Below, piece by piece: positions 50,755 to 59,966 of a DNA stretch of 64,000 bases. The position numbers and the translations under genes are program-made. The DNA comes from UBA9620 sp965220695 (lineage in GTDB: Bacteria; Acidobacteriota; Vicinamibacteria; Vicinamibacterales; UBA8438), in NCBI GenBank assembly GCA_965220695.1, contig OZ244838.1, positions 1,488,001 to 1,552,000 of the forward strand, in the 5' to 3' direction. How positions within the stretch are numbered: position 1 is the first letter of the stretch; the number at the start of each line of letters is the position of its first letter. The notes under the pieces were generated by a model. It did not search any database and had not been told where the DNA came from. It was given only the letters and a program-made list of their open reading frames with translations.

Positions 50755-53430
50755 GTGACAACATCCTCGACGAGCGCGTTCTCGCCGACACGGACGCCGA
50801 CGCCGGCGATGCGCCAGTACCTGGAGGCCAAGCGCCAGCATCCCGACGCTATCGTCTTCTTTCGGATGGGCGATTTCTATGAAATGTTCTTCGAAGACGC
50901 TCTGGTCGCCGCGCGGGCACTGGATCTCACGCTCACGTCGCGCTCGAAGGACGCGAGCGGCGGCGGAATCCCGATGTGCGGCGTTCCGCATCATGCAGCG
51001 TCAGGCTACCTGACCCGGCTCGTGGAACAGGGTTTCAGGGTTGCCGTTTGCGAGCAGATCGACTCCAGGACGGCGAAGGGAATCGTGCGCCGGGAGGTCG
51101 TACGCGTGGTGTCGCCCGGGACGTTCACCGATGAGAGCTACCTCGATGATCGGGAGCCGACGTTTCTGATGGGGCTCGTCGTGCAGGCGGGGCGGGAGCG
51201 GAACAGCGGCGAATCAGACCCGAATCTCTACGGTATGGCGCTGCTCGACCTGTCGACCGGCGAATTCATGACGACGGAGTATCTGGGCGCGGTGGGCAGA
51301 CAGGCACTCGCCGACGATGTGGCGACGTTGCGCCCTCGGGAGGTGCTGCTGGCGTCGGGTGAGGAGTTGCGACCGGTGCTTCCGGATTCGCCGGCACCGG
51401 CAGTGACCACCGTCGAGCCCTGGTTGTTCGATGTCGACCGGGCGAGAGAGGCGCTCACCCGGCAGCTCGGAACCGAGGGACTCGACGGGTTCGGGTTGCG
51501 TGATCGACCGGCGGCGGTCGCGGCGGCCGGCGGCCTGGTACGTCACCTGCGCGAGACGCAGAAGGCCCAGTTGCCGCACGTCCGGAAGGTGCAGTTCCGG
51601 CAGACCCGCGATGCGATGATCGTCGATCCGCCCACGATGAAGCACCTGGAGATCGTCGTCTCCAGCGACGGTGCGCGGGCCGGATCGCTGCTGGGTGAGA
51701 TCGATCGCACGGTGACCACCATGGGCAGCCGGCAGCTCCGTGACTGGTTGTTGCGGCCGCTGGTTCGTCTCGAGCGGGTCCACAACCGGCTCGACGCCGT
51801 CGAGGAGTTCGCGTTCCGATCGATCGAGCGCGGGAAGCTGCGTGAAGTGCTCAAGTCGGTTCAGGATCTGACACGCCTTGTGGCTCGAGCCGCAACGGGG
51901 ACGGCCGGTCCACGCGATCTGCTCGCCATCCAGCGGTCACTGGCTGCCATCCCTCGAATACGCCAAATCCTGAAGACGCTGGAAGCGCCGCTGATCGGCA
52001 GCCTGTCGGCGGAACTCGACGACCTGCCAGCGACACGGGAAGAGATCGAGGCCACGCTGGTCAATGAACCATCCGCTCAGGCGCGGGACGGAGGGGTGAT
52101 CCGGGACGGTGTCGATCCGGAACTCGACGAGCTGCGCGGGATCAGTCGTGGGGGCAAGGAGCAGATTGCGGCGATGGAAGCGGCCGAGCGCGAGCGGACC
52201 GGCATCAAGTCGCTCAAGATCCGGTTCAACCGGGTGTTCGGTTACTACATCGAAGTCTCCAGGACGAATCTCCATGCGGTGCCGGACGACTACCATCGGA
52301 AACAGACGATCGCCGGTGGTGAACGCTTCGTCACGCCGGCACTCAAGGAATACGAGGAGAAAGTCGTCGGTGCGGACGAGCGCATCATCGAACGCGAGCT
52401 GGCGTTGTTCGAGGCTCTGCGCGCCACCGTCGCCGCGGAGACGGCACGTATCCAGGCCTCGGCTCACGCACTGGCCCAACTCGATGTTCTGGCCGGGCTC
52501 GCAGAGACGGCCGCAGTAAACGACTACACCAAGCCGCACGTGCATGACGGGGACGAACTGGTCATCATCGAAGGGCGGCACCCGGTGGTCGAGCGGCATG
52601 CTGGACACGACTTCGTGCCGAACGACGTGACGCTCGACGCCGCGACCCATCAGGTCATTCTTCTGACTGGCCCGAACATGGGTGGCAAGTCAACGTATCT
52701 GCGGCAGTGCGCGCTGATCGTGCTGATGGCGCAGACTGGTTCGTTTGTACCCGCCGATCGCGCGAAAATACCGCTGACGGATCGCATTTTCGCGCGGGTC
52801 GGGGCATCTGACAACATCACGCAGGGCCGATCGACCTTCATGGTCGAGATGCAGGAGACCGCCAACATCCTGCACAATGCCACGTCGCGCAGCCTGGTGC
52901 TGCTGGACGAGATCGGTCGCGGTACTTCGACCTACGATGGCCTCAGCATCGCCTGGGCGGTCGCCGAGCGCCTCGCCACCGATCCTGTGGTACGGCCCAA
53001 GACGCTCTTCGCCACCCACTATCACGAGTTGACGGATGTCGCGGACGTGCTGCAGGGGGTGGTGAACTACCAGGTCGTGGCACGGGAATGGGAAGATCAG
53101 ATTCACTTCCTGCGCAAGGTCGAGCCGGGACGCTCGGACCGCAGCTACGGCGTGCAGGTGGCTCGGCTGGCGGGGCTGCCCGAAGACACGGTCGCCCGCG
53201 CGAAACAGATTCTGGCCGGTCTCGAAAGGGACGAGCTGTCGCGAGGTGGACGACCCACGCTGACCACCGCTGCGAACGATCCACCGCCGCAGCTTGGTCT
53301 GTTCGCCACGGCGCCGACGGTCGAAAGCGTAGTCGCGGAAACGATGCGGGAGATCGATGTCCACCAGTTGACGCCGCTCGATGCCCTGGCGTTGCTGGCA
53401 GAGTTCAAACGAAAGCTGGAACGCGGTTAG
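50755..53430 (+). CDS. mutS: DNA mismatch repair protein MutS
   Basis: 891 residues from GTG 50755. Domain I carries the mismatch-reading F-x-E type motif FFRMGDFYEMFFEDA near residue 35-48. The connector, lever and clamp domains follow (GSRQLRDWLLRPL, FNRVFGYYIEVSRTNL). The ATPase has Walker A GPNMGGKSTYLRQ near residue 640, the GRSTFMVEMQETANIL signature, Walker B LVLLDEIGRGTSTYDGL and FATHYHEL. Length fits MutS1. mutL is not adjacent. Confidence 0.97.
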   Translation: MTTSSTSAFSPTRTPTPAMRQYLEAKRQHPDAIVFFRMGDFYEMFFEDALVAARALDLTLTSRSKDASGGGIPMCGVPHHAASGYLTRLVEQGFRVAVCEQIDSRTAKGIVRREVVRVVSPGTFTDESYLDDREPTFLMGLVVQAGRERNSGESDPNLYGMALLDLSTGEFMTTEYLGAVGRQALADDVATLRPREVLLASGEELRPVLPDSPAPAVTTVEPWLFDVDRAREALTRQLGTEGLDGFGLRDRPAAVAAAGGLVRHLRETQKAQLPHVRKVQFRQTRDAMIVDPPTMKHLEIVVSSDGARAGSLLGEIDRTVTTMGSRQLRDWLLRPLVRLERVHNRLDAVEEFAFRSIERGKLREVLKSVQDLTRLVARAATGTAGPRDLLAIQRSLAAIPRIRQILKTLEAPLIGSLSAELDDLPATREEIEATLVNEPSAQARDGGVIRDGVDPELDELRGISRGGKEQIAAMEAAERERTGIKSLKIRFNRVFGYYIEVSRTNLHAVPDDYHRKQTIAGGERFVTPALKEYEEKVVGADERIIERELALFEALRATVAAETARIQASAHALAQLDVLAGLAETAAVNDYTKPHVHDGDELVIIEGRHPVVERHAGHDFVPNDVTLDAATHQVILLTGPNMGGKSTYLRQCALIVLMAQTGSFVPADRAKIPLTDRIFARVGASDNITQGRSTFMVEMQETANILHNATSRSLVLLDEIGRGTSTYDGLSIAWAVAERLATDPVVRPKTLFATHYHELTDVADVLQGVVNYQVVAREWEDQIHFLRKVEPGRSDRSYGVQVARLAGLPEDTVARAKQILAGLERDELSRGGRPTLTTAANDPPPQLGLFATAPTVESVVAETMREIDVHQLTPLDALALLAEFKRKLERG

Positions 53431-53614
53431 CCGCGGCTCGCCGGCGGTGGCACCCCGCGTCGCACCGGAAATCTGACGCGGTCATGCCGCGCCCGGCCGG
53501 GACACCGCGTGTGGCGGGCATCTGTGGGCAGGCTCGACCAGGGAGCCAGCGCCATACGACGGGGCGCGCGGCCTACGCCACAGGCGCTCCGGGGGGCGTG
53601 AAGGAGGTCAGAGC

Positions 53615-55093
53615 GTGGCCGAACGGGTCGGCATCGTCGGCGGCGGATTCAGTGGACTGCTGTCAGCGTGGCTTCTGGAGCGCGCCCTCGGTGACGCGGT
53701 CGAGGTCGTCCTGTTCGAGGCCGGGGATCGTACCGGTGGCCGGGTGCGAACGGCGCACGTCCCTGAAGTCGACGCCACGTACGACGCGGGCGTGGCCGAA
53801 TTCTACGACATTGCCGGCAACCCGCAACTGCGACATCTCATTGCGCACCTGGGACTCGAGTCACGTCCGTTGACCGGCACACCGTACTTCGTCATCGATG
53901 ACAACGTCGTGCACGACGACACCGATCTCGCGCGCCTGCTCGGCCAGCGCGGGATGGACCGGGTGCGTCGCTTCTGGGAGCGCGGCACGGCGCTTCGCCC
54001 ACCCGAGGACTACGCCCAGGCTGGCCGCCCCCAGGACAACGGGCATCCATGGCTGCGCCGGACATTCGAGGACGTGCTCCGCGAGATTGACGACCCGCGC
54101 AGTGAGTGGTTCACCGCCATGCAGTGCCACAGTGATCTGGCCACGGAGCCGGCGCGGACGAGCGGTCTGTTCGGGATGGACAATCTGCTGATTGACCATC
54201 CCGGGTACTGTTCGATGTACACGCTCACCGACGGCAACGAGGGGCTCATCCGGGCGCTGGCCGATCGGGTCCAGTCCCCGGTCCTTCGGGACGCCGCGGT
54301 GTCGACCGTGCGGGCGGATGACGAACGTGGACTCGGTGTCCTCTGCGCGACCCCGGGCGACCAGGGTCGGACGTTCGAATTCGATACGCTGATCGTCACG
54401 GTGACGCCGCCTGGCCTGCGGACTATTCACTGGGAGGGCGCGACGCTCTCGGCAGCCCTTGCGGCGCACGTCAGACACCATGACCATGGCGCCGTCTATA
54501 CGCGGGTGACGCTGCTCTGTCGGCGCCGGTTCTGGCGCCGTCACTTCCCTGAAGACTATTTCGTGACCGACCAGCTCGGGGGAGCGACCGTGTACGACCA
54601 GTCTCCCGATACCGGCGCCGGCGGAGTCGGTATCCTGAGCTGGCTGGTCGGCGGCGCCGACGCACTGGCGCTGGCCGGCCAGCCGGATCATGAGGTGGTG
54701 GCCGTCATCCTGGGTGCGATGCCGGGCGACCTGACGATGGCGGACGACCTGTTGCTCGCGAGCCGCGTCGACCGCTGGACAGGCGCGGCCGGTGTGTCAG
54801 GACTGCCTGGGGGCGTGCCACTGCTCTCGCTGGACCGGCGCCACAATCCGGACCCGCACTGGCCTCAACTGTTTCTGGTGGGCGACTACCTCTATGACAG
54901 CACGCTATGCGGCGCACTCGATGCCGTGTTGTACGCGGTCACCCGGATCATCGAGCGGGTGAGCCCTCAGCCGGACGCCGCCACGACCAAGGTCCAGGAG
55001 CTGTTTCTGGCGCCCGCGGGCACCCGGGTCGAAACCCCGCACGCACCGGCCGCGGCCTTCTTTCTTGACGAACGGGTCGTGCTTGGCCGTTAG
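53615..55093 (+). CDS. FAD-dependent amine oxidase/protoporphyrinogen-oxidase-like flavoprotein
   Basis: 492 residues from GTG 53615, with GAAGGAGGT upstream. The N-terminal dinucleotide motif is VGIVGGGFSGLLSAWLLE followed by VVLFEAGDRTGGRVRT, the GG-doublet of the amine oxidase superfamily. A middle domain (about 90-350) is less conserved, with YTLTDGNEGLIRALADRV. The C-terminal FAD motif LFLVGDYLYDSTLCGALDAVLYAV resembles the GxGxxD-type closing motif. The substrate is unknown. Because it lies next to (convergent with) agmatine-to-putrescine genes, a polyamine or related amine is a guess worth testing. Confidence 0.8.
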   Translation: MAERVGIVGGGFSGLLSAWLLERALGDAVEVVLFEAGDRTGGRVRTAHVPEVDATYDAGVAEFYDIAGNPQLRHLIAHLGLESRPLTGTPYFVIDDNVVHDDTDLARLLGQRGMDRVRRFWERGTALRPPEDYAQAGRPQDNGHPWLRRTFEDVLREIDDPRSEWFTAMQCHSDLATEPARTSGLFGMDNLLIDHPGYCSMYTLTDGNEGLIRALADRVQSPVLRDAAVSTVRADDERGLGVLCATPGDQGRTFEFDTLIVTVTPPGLRTIHWEGATLSAALAAHVRHHDHGAVYTRVTLLCRRRFWRRHFPEDYFVTDQLGGATVYDQSPDTGAGGVGILSWLVGGADALALAGQPDHEVVAVILGAMPGDLTMADDLLLASRVDRWTGAAGVSGLPGGVPLLSLDRRHNPDPHWPQLFLVGDYLYDSTLCGALDAVLYAVTRIIERVSPQPDAATTKVQELFLAPAGTRVETPHAPAAAFFLDERVVLGR

Positions 55094-55182
55094 CCCGGAT
55101 ATCGCCGCGCGCGGCAACAAGACGTACGGCGATTTCCGGGCGTTGGCGTCTGTGCCCGCACCGTGCGCACGTGGGTGGAACG

Positions 55183-56316
55183 CTATCGAGCCGGGGGTGA
55201 CGGCTCCTGCAACGTGACGCAATGCACGCCGCCGAGGCCGAGGATCAGGTCGACGGCGTGCAGTCCGATGATCTCCCGTGTCGGAAACAGATCGGCGAGC
55301 ATGCCGAGCGCGACCCGATCGGCCGGGTCGTTGTAGGTGGGAACGAGCACCAGATCGTTCGCGACGTAGAAATTTAGATAGCTCGCCGGAAGACGCCGTC
55401 CACCGAACCACAATGGGCTCGGCATCGGCATCGGGATCACCGTGAGCGCGCGGCCTCCGACCCGCGCGGCCTGGAGGCGCGCGAAGTTGTCCGCGAGCGG
55501 CCGGGAATTCGCGTCGCTCTTGTCCGGCTCGATAGCGGCGACCACCGTTCGAGGCGCCACGAACCGCGCGATGGCATCCACATGTCCGTGGGTATCGTCG
55601 CCTGCGATCCCCGTACCCAACCAGATCACGGTGTCGATACCAAGATAGGCGCGCAGGATCTCTTCCGTACCGGCCCGGCCGAGTCCAGGATTTCTGGGCT
55701 GGACGGTCTGGTCAAGCAAACATTGTTCCGTCGCCAGCGCGACCCCTGCCCCATTCACATCGATGCTGCCGCCCTCGAGCACGATCCGTCTTCCGCCGGG
55801 AGAGACGCGGGGGGTCAGCCGATGGAGCCGGAGCGCCGCTGCGATGTAGGCGGGTATCGCGTCGTCGCTGGACCAGTCGTCATACCTGGCCCACGCGTTG
55901 AAACGCCAGTCGAGAAGCGTCAACGACGGCCGCCCGCCCGTTGGCCCCCGGCTCAGGACGAAGGTGCCGCCGGAATCGCGCACCCAACATCGGTTCGTCT
56001 GAACGACGTGCGGCTCGATGCGGTCAACGGTGATGCCGGCTTTCTCCAACCGTGCCATCGCCTGTCGCGCCTCGGCGCTCGACCGGTAGCAAATCGCCAC
56101 CTGCTCGACAGCGGCGAGGTGTCGTATCAGCTCCACATACCACCAGCGTACGGGTTCGAGCTTGCCCGGCCAGTCGGTCCGGTTGTGTGGCCAGGCGATC
56201 CAGGTTGCGCGGTGTCGCCTCCATTCGGCTGGCATCAAATGCCGGGTCGAGGTGTCTGTGCTGGACACGACGGGGGCGGACGCCGTTCGCCGGGACGGGC
56301 GCGCGCTGCTGTTCAT
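55183..56316 (-). CDS. aguA: agmatine deiminase (agmatine iminohydrolase)
   Basis: 377 residues of the peptidyl-arginine-deiminase-like family. PAEWRRHRATWIAWPHN opens the catalytic fold; QTNRCWVRDSGGTFVL, LEGGSIDVNGAGVALATEQCLL, GDDTHGHVDAIARFV (Asp/His of the active site) and the C-terminal GLGGVHCVTLQEP with nucleophile C366 are all present. It converts agmatine to N-carbamoylputrescine. The ATG start overlaps the aguB stop (ATGA), so both are coupled. An upstream Ser/Thr-rich stretch of about 25 residues is unusual. Confidence 0.93.
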   Translation of the reverse strand: MNSSARPSRRTASAPVVSSTDTSTRHLMPAEWRRHRATWIAWPHNRTDWPGKLEPVRWWYVELIRHLAAVEQVAICYRSSAEARQAMARLEKAGITVDRIEPHVVQTNRCWVRDSGGTFVLSRGPTGGRPSLTLLDWRFNAWARYDDWSSDDAIPAYIAAALRLHRLTPRVSPGGRRIVLEGGSIDVNGAGVALATEQCLLDQTVQPRNPGLGRAGTEEILRAYLGIDTVIWLGTGIAGDDTHGHVDAIARFVAPRTVVAAIEPDKSDANSRPLADNFARLQAARVGGRALTVIPMPMPSPLWFGGRRLPASYLNFYVANDLVLVPTYNDPADRVALGMLADLFPTREIIGLHAVDLILGLGGVHCVTLQEPSPPAR

Positions 56317-57227
56317 CCGCCGTCGCCCGCACGGTCGAGCAGGCGGGTTGACAGTCCGGCGTAGCTGTCGACACGGCGGTCGCGCAGGAACGGCCAGCCT
56401 TGCCGCTGCTCTTCGATACGACGACGATGACAGCGGGCCAGCACGATATCGTTGCGGTCCAGGGACCCGGCGGCGACGACTCGCCCGGCCGGGTCACAGA
56501 CGAACGACTGACCCCAGAAATCAAGGCCTGCGTGTGGGGGGCCCTCGTGACCTACACGATTCACGGCCGCGACGTACACCCCGTTGGCGATGGCATGACT
56601 CTGGTGCATGATTCGCCACGCGTCGTGCTGCGCGGCGCCTTCGGTCGCGCGTTCGGCAGGATGCCAGCCGATGGCGCTGGGGTATACGAGCAGTTCGGCC
56701 CCGGCGAGCGCGCTCAGCCGCGCCGCTTCCGGATACCACTGGTCCCAGCAGATCAGCGGGCCGATTCGTGCGACGCGGGTGTCGAACACCGGATACCCGA
56801 GGTCGCCGGGTGTGAAATAGAACTTCTCGTGGTACAGCGGGTCGTCTGGAATGTGCATCTTGCGGTAGCGGCCCAGCAGGGCGCCGTCAGCGTCGATCAC
56901 GACGACCGTGTTGTGATACACGCCGGGCGCACGCCGCTCAAAGAGCGGTACGAGAAGCACGACCCGCAGGTCCCGCGCCTGGGCCGAGTATCGACGGGTT
57001 GTCGGGCCCGGGATCGGCTCGGCGAGATCGAACCAGGCCGCATCCTCACGCTGGCAGAAGTACGACGACGCGAACAGTTCCTGGAGACAGATCACCTGGG
57101 CGCCGCGCCGCGCCGCGTCGTCGATCAGGTTGGACGCCGTGTCGAGGTTTGCCGAGACCTGCGCGCCGCAGGTCATCTGAACGAGACCGACCGTGAACTC
57201 AGCGGCTGGCGCCGCGGTGTCGGGCAT
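56313..57227 (-). CDS. aguB: N-carbamoylputrescine amidase
   Basis: 304 residues of the nitrilase superfamily. The catalytic triad is E50 (ICLQELFASSYFCQ), K123 (YRKMHIPDDPLYHEKFYF) and C160 (GPLICWDQWYPEAARL). The PxYxEKFYF and DQWYPEAAR patterns are specific to N-carbamoylputrescine amidases. It hydrolyses N-carbamoylputrescine to putrescine, CO2 and ammonia, the second step after AguA. No arginine decarboxylase gene is in the window, so the agmatine source is elsewhere. Confidence 0.93.
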   Translation of the reverse strand: MPDTAAPAAEFTVGLVQMTCGAQVSANLDTASNLIDDAARRGAQVICLQELFASSYFCQREDAAWFDLAEPIPGPTTRRYSAQARDLRVVLLVPLFERRAPGVYHNTVVVIDADGALLGRYRKMHIPDDPLYHEKFYFTPGDLGYPVFDTRVARIGPLICWDQWYPEAARLSALAGAELLVYPSAIGWHPAERATEGAAQHDAWRIMHQSHAIANGVYVAAVNRVGHEGPPHAGLDFWGQSFVCDPAGRVVAAGSLDRNDIVLARCHRRRIEEQRQGWPFLRDRRVDSYAGLSTRLLDRAGDGG

Positions 57228-57253
57228 GCGCTGCGGGCGCGTGACGCAGGCCG

Positions 57254-58027
57254 TCAGCCTTCCGTCTGCAGGGCCTCGAGTTTTCGCTCAGCGTTGTCGC
57301 CGTAGACCGAAAACGGAAATTCGTTCATCACTCGCTGATACGTCGCACGGGCATCGTCCACCCGCCCTGCCAGGTCGTAGGCATGTCCCAGGCGCATGAG
57401 CACGCCGTCGACCGGCAGGTCGCCCGCCGAATCGGTTGCGGACGTCTGTTCGAGCAGCATGATGGCTTCATCGTAGGCGCCGCGCGCCAACTCGACGTCG
57501 GCGAGACCCAGCGTGGCCATCCGCGTGTAAATGCCCGCTCCGTCCTGATCGATGACCTGCCGATACTGGTCCACGGCCTCGTCGTGACGGCCCAGCACGG
57601 CGAGCGCGGCCGCGGCGCGATAACGGGCCGTGATGCCTGGCTGCGTCGTCGGGTAGGCATCTGCCGCTTCAAGAAGCTTCGGCAGGGCGTCCCCCATCTT
57701 TGCCTCGATTGACGGATATGTTCCTGGCGGTTGCGCGAAGTCCGTCTGAGCGTCCGTGGCCGCGTCGGCCGCATCCGGAGGCGCTGGCGCGGGTGGCGGG
57801 ACGACCTGCGCGTCAGCCACGACCAGAGCGTCCGCCAGCAGTGTTCCCGCCCGCGTCGCGGACTGTCCGGACCACCATGCGTAGCCACCCAGGACCAGCA
57901 CCAGACCGGCGCCGACTACCAGAGCGGTCATCAGGCCCCGGCGCGCGCGCTGCACCCGTTCCTGCAGGTTGCCGACGGCTACGGCAAAAGCGTTTTCCTT
58001 GAGATGACGTCGTTCGCTGCGCCTCAT
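57254..58027 (-). CDS. membrane-anchored TPR protein (YfgM-like)
   Basis: 257 residues. A basic N-terminal cytoplasmic part (MRRSERRHLKENAFAVAVGN) is followed by a single membrane helix at about 33-52 and a periplasmic region: a Pro/Ala/Asp-rich linker (about 75-100), then TPR-like helices (YRAAAALAVLGRHDEAVDQYRQVI, LGLADVELARGAYDEAIMLLEQ, LMRLGHAYDLAGRVDDARATYQRVMNEFP). The layout resembles YfgM, a periplasmic chaperone-linked protein at the Sec translocon, but overall similarity is only architectural. 26 bp upstream of aguB; co-transcription is possible. Confidence 0.75.
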   Translation of the reverse strand: MRRSERRHLKENAFAVAVGNLQERVQRARRGLMTALVVGAGLVLVLGGYAWWSGQSATRAGTLLADALVVADAQVVPPPAPAPPDAADAATDAQTDFAQPPGTYPSIEAKMGDALPKLLEAADAYPTTQPGITARYRAAAALAVLGRHDEAVDQYRQVIDQDGAGIYTRMATLGLADVELARGAYDEAIMLLEQTSATDSAGDLPVDGVLMRLGHAYDLAGRVDDARATYQRVMNEFPFSVYGDNAERKLEALQTEG

Positions 58028-59112
58028 GAATGTCCTGTTTCCCTTGAAATCACGAATCGATCACGAGTCCAGTGTACCAAAGACCGTGTCGCCGGATGCA
58101 GTCAGCGCACCCTCGGTTCTCTGCCACGGGGCGTTCACGGAGTGGCGCGCGTGCCTGGATTCGAACGAATCCTCTAAGCTATAGATTGTGCTGGAGTTAT
58201 GCGGTGGCGCGCTGGGCGTTTCCCACGCTCGCTACCACAACTGACTCGGTTGACGACCTATTCACCCTCCCGTGTCTGGATACCCTCGGGAAGGGGCGCC
58301 CGGTGCTCCCCGCGATGCAACCTTCCAGTTGCGACAGGCATTCGCTCACCTGGCGCACGGCCGCCGTCAGTGCGCCCATCTGTCGGCTCAGGCGGGTGTC
58401 CAGCGCCGCGATCTGCCGCCGCGGCAGACCGCCCAAAGTCACCATCACGCCAATCGTCGCCCAGTCCGCCACTTCCAGTCATTCATCTTACCGCGCATGA
58501 GCGCGAACTCGAAAGTGAGGCCCGGCCGTTCGACTGGCGGTGACACACGCTCGCGGCCGGGCCCGCCGGGGTCGCCCTGTGCTGCACCGCGCCGCCTCTC
58601 AGTGTGTGACGCGGTGCCGATCTGCCCGTTCAGCGTCGCGACACGCAGTGTTCGCGAGCGCGAGGAAATGACGTATTCTGCACTCGTGTCGACCACAAGA
58701 TGTTGTGGTTGCCGGGGCATCGTCTGACCGAGAGCGTGCGCATGTGCTCGCCGGCATCAAGGCGTGTCGCTCCGCTCCGCCCCCGCTTCCGCGGGGCTTG
58801 CGGCCTTGACGCCGGCTCCGCGCACGCTCGTCCAGACTGGCTCTTGCAGACGATGCCCGGTTCTGACCCCCTTCATGTTGTGGTCGACGAACTGGAGAGA
58901 ATCCGGCGCTTTCGAGCGACCGTTGACACGCAGACGAGGTCGCGGCGCGGTCCCGTGAGCGGCGCCGAGTCCGCGCTGTCCATCGTCACCGGGTGGCGAA
59001 GGGTCAGCCGCCACGTGGGAGGGTGCAGTCCTATGCGGCGCCGCGCCGGATCATCTCTGAGTCGAGGCTGGCGGGCTTCCCCACGATGGCCTGATCCTGG
59101 ATTGAGAAGCGT
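58028..59112. other. decayed intergenic region before the restriction module
   Basis: About 1.1 kb without a convincing intact gene. It holds a palindrome GGATTCG-AA-CGAATCC (58157-58172), a remnant-like small frame on the minus strand (58197-58472) and low-complexity GC-rich open frames with no recognisable family. A segment near 58861-58879 read on the minus strand contains GGGGTCAG, a sequence seen in REP-like dispersed elements, which is weak evidence only. It separates the polyamine genes from an accessory module and may mark an insertion boundary. Confidence 0.5.
58197..58472 (-). pseudogene. possible remnant of a small membrane/coiled-coil protein
   Basis: A 91-residue frame from GTG 58472. 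The first 15 residues (ADWATIGVMVTLGGL) look like a truncated membrane helix. They run straight into a heptad-like stretch (AALDTRLSRQMGALTAAVRQVSECLSQLEGCIAG), as in small membrane-anchored coiled-coil proteins of unknown function that are common in bacteria. The missing half of the helix and the non-conserved C-terminal tail suggest a deletion-damaged gene. It may also be a chance frame. Confidence 0.3.
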
Positions 59113-59745
59113 CTACCCGACCGGAGTCCACCCGAGACAACGGATGATGCGTCGACGGTAGGCTGTATCGATCTGTGGTGGCGCTCGCCGGACGTACTTC
59201 TCCGCCTCGGTGGCTTTCCTGTCGTCTGAGAGTCGTCTGAGAAACGCGACGGCTTGGTCCTCCGTTGGCGCGACCGGCAGGTCGCAGAACTTGGGTTTCA
59301 GCGCCGTCCAAACCACATGCTGGATGTCACGACCGGTCGCCCAGACGCTTAGACCGGGGATATCTGTGGGATCCGTCTTGCCGTCGGACCATTGGCCGAT
59401 ATTGTCCTTAGACCAACGGCCGATTTTCTTTTCGGCGATTCCGCGGTACTCCCTCTTCGTTAAGGCGCGCACCGCCTCGTCAAGGGTGGCAACAGTCATG
59501 CGCGCCCAGAAACTGGGCTGCCGTTCGGCTGCATCGCACAGAACCAACGTGAGCCGGTCACGCTCTTTGCCAGACTGGCGAGCGAACTCCACCCGGACCT
59601 GCGGACCGTCGGGCTTCCAGTCTCCGATGTCCTCTCCTTCGGGGGAGAGCACCCAGCGAGGCACGGGCCGCCCACCGTCTAGCCTGTCGACGGGCAGGCC
59701 AGCAAGATCCCAGATGAGCGAACCCCAACCCAGGCACACGATCAC
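59113..59745 (-). CDS. GGCT/ChaC-like protein of unknown function
   Basis: 210 residues from GTG 59745, with AGGA upstream. The N-terminus IVCLGWGSLIWDLAGLP matches the YGSL(I/L)W nucleotide-/substrate-loop style of gamma-glutamylcyclotransferase (GGCT/ChaC) folds, and VRVEFARQSGKERDRLTLVL is compatible with the beta-barrel that follows. The rest (WARMTVATLDEAVRALTKREY, a Trp-rich GRWSKDNIGQWSDGK, then SVWATGRDIQHVVWTAL) is not a family that I can name. It starts 9 bp after the small ORF and lies downstream of the restriction gene on the same strand, so it probably belongs to that module. Enzymatic activity is not established. Confidence 0.6.
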   Translation of the reverse strand: MIVCLGWGSLIWDLAGLPVDRLDGGRPVPRWVLSPEGEDIGDWKPDGPQVRVEFARQSGKERDRLTLVLCDAAERQPSFWARMTVATLDEAVRALTKREYRGIAEKKIGRWSKDNIGQWSDGKTDPTDIPGLSVWATGRDIQHVVWTALKPKFCDLPVAPTEDQAVAFLRRLSDDRKATEAEKYVRRAPPQIDTAYRRRIIRCLGWTPVG

Positions 59746-59754
59746 GCCGGAATC

Positions 59755-59868
59755 CTACCACGCCGTATGCTCCGTCCCTGCTGGTAGTATTGCCCTCGCA
59801 ATTCCGTGTTGTCTGGAGACGTCTTTATTTATCAATAGCTTACGGACTTTCTTGGCCGTGCCGTCCAT
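59755..59868 (-). CDS. 37-residue small ORF in the restriction module
   Basis: ATG 59868 is preceded by GGGAGGGG at ideal spacing, one of the best ribosome binding sites in this part of the window. The peptide is basic (MDGTAKKVRKLLINKDVSRQ, then HGIARAILPAGTEHTAW) with no signal or membrane helix. It ends 9 bp before the GGCT-like gene and begins 98 bp after the restriction gene stop. It may be a genuine small protein or a coupling leader for the next gene. Base composition around it is more AT-rich than the neighbours. Confidence 0.4.
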   Translation of the reverse strand: MDGTAKKVRKLLINKDVSRQHGIARAILPAGTEHTAW

Positions 59869-59966
59869 CGTCCCCTCCCATTTTCGCTGGATCCTGGGGG
59901 GGGCTTCCTGTACGGGTAGGAATCCGGTGAGGTGCACTCGTCACGACCGATTGCGGCGGTTCGGCG

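Noticed and set aside
58142..58202. tRNA-like pattern (GGATTCGAACGAATCC, TTCGAA)
   Set aside because: The T-arm-like loop has no proper 5-bp stem on either strand and no acceptor or D-arm pairing around it; I see only a palindrome.
58700..59161. A 153-codon plus-strand frame before the GGCT-like gene
   Set aside because: The product is low-complexity Arg/Pro/Ser-rich, has no family pattern and overlaps the real gene at 59113.
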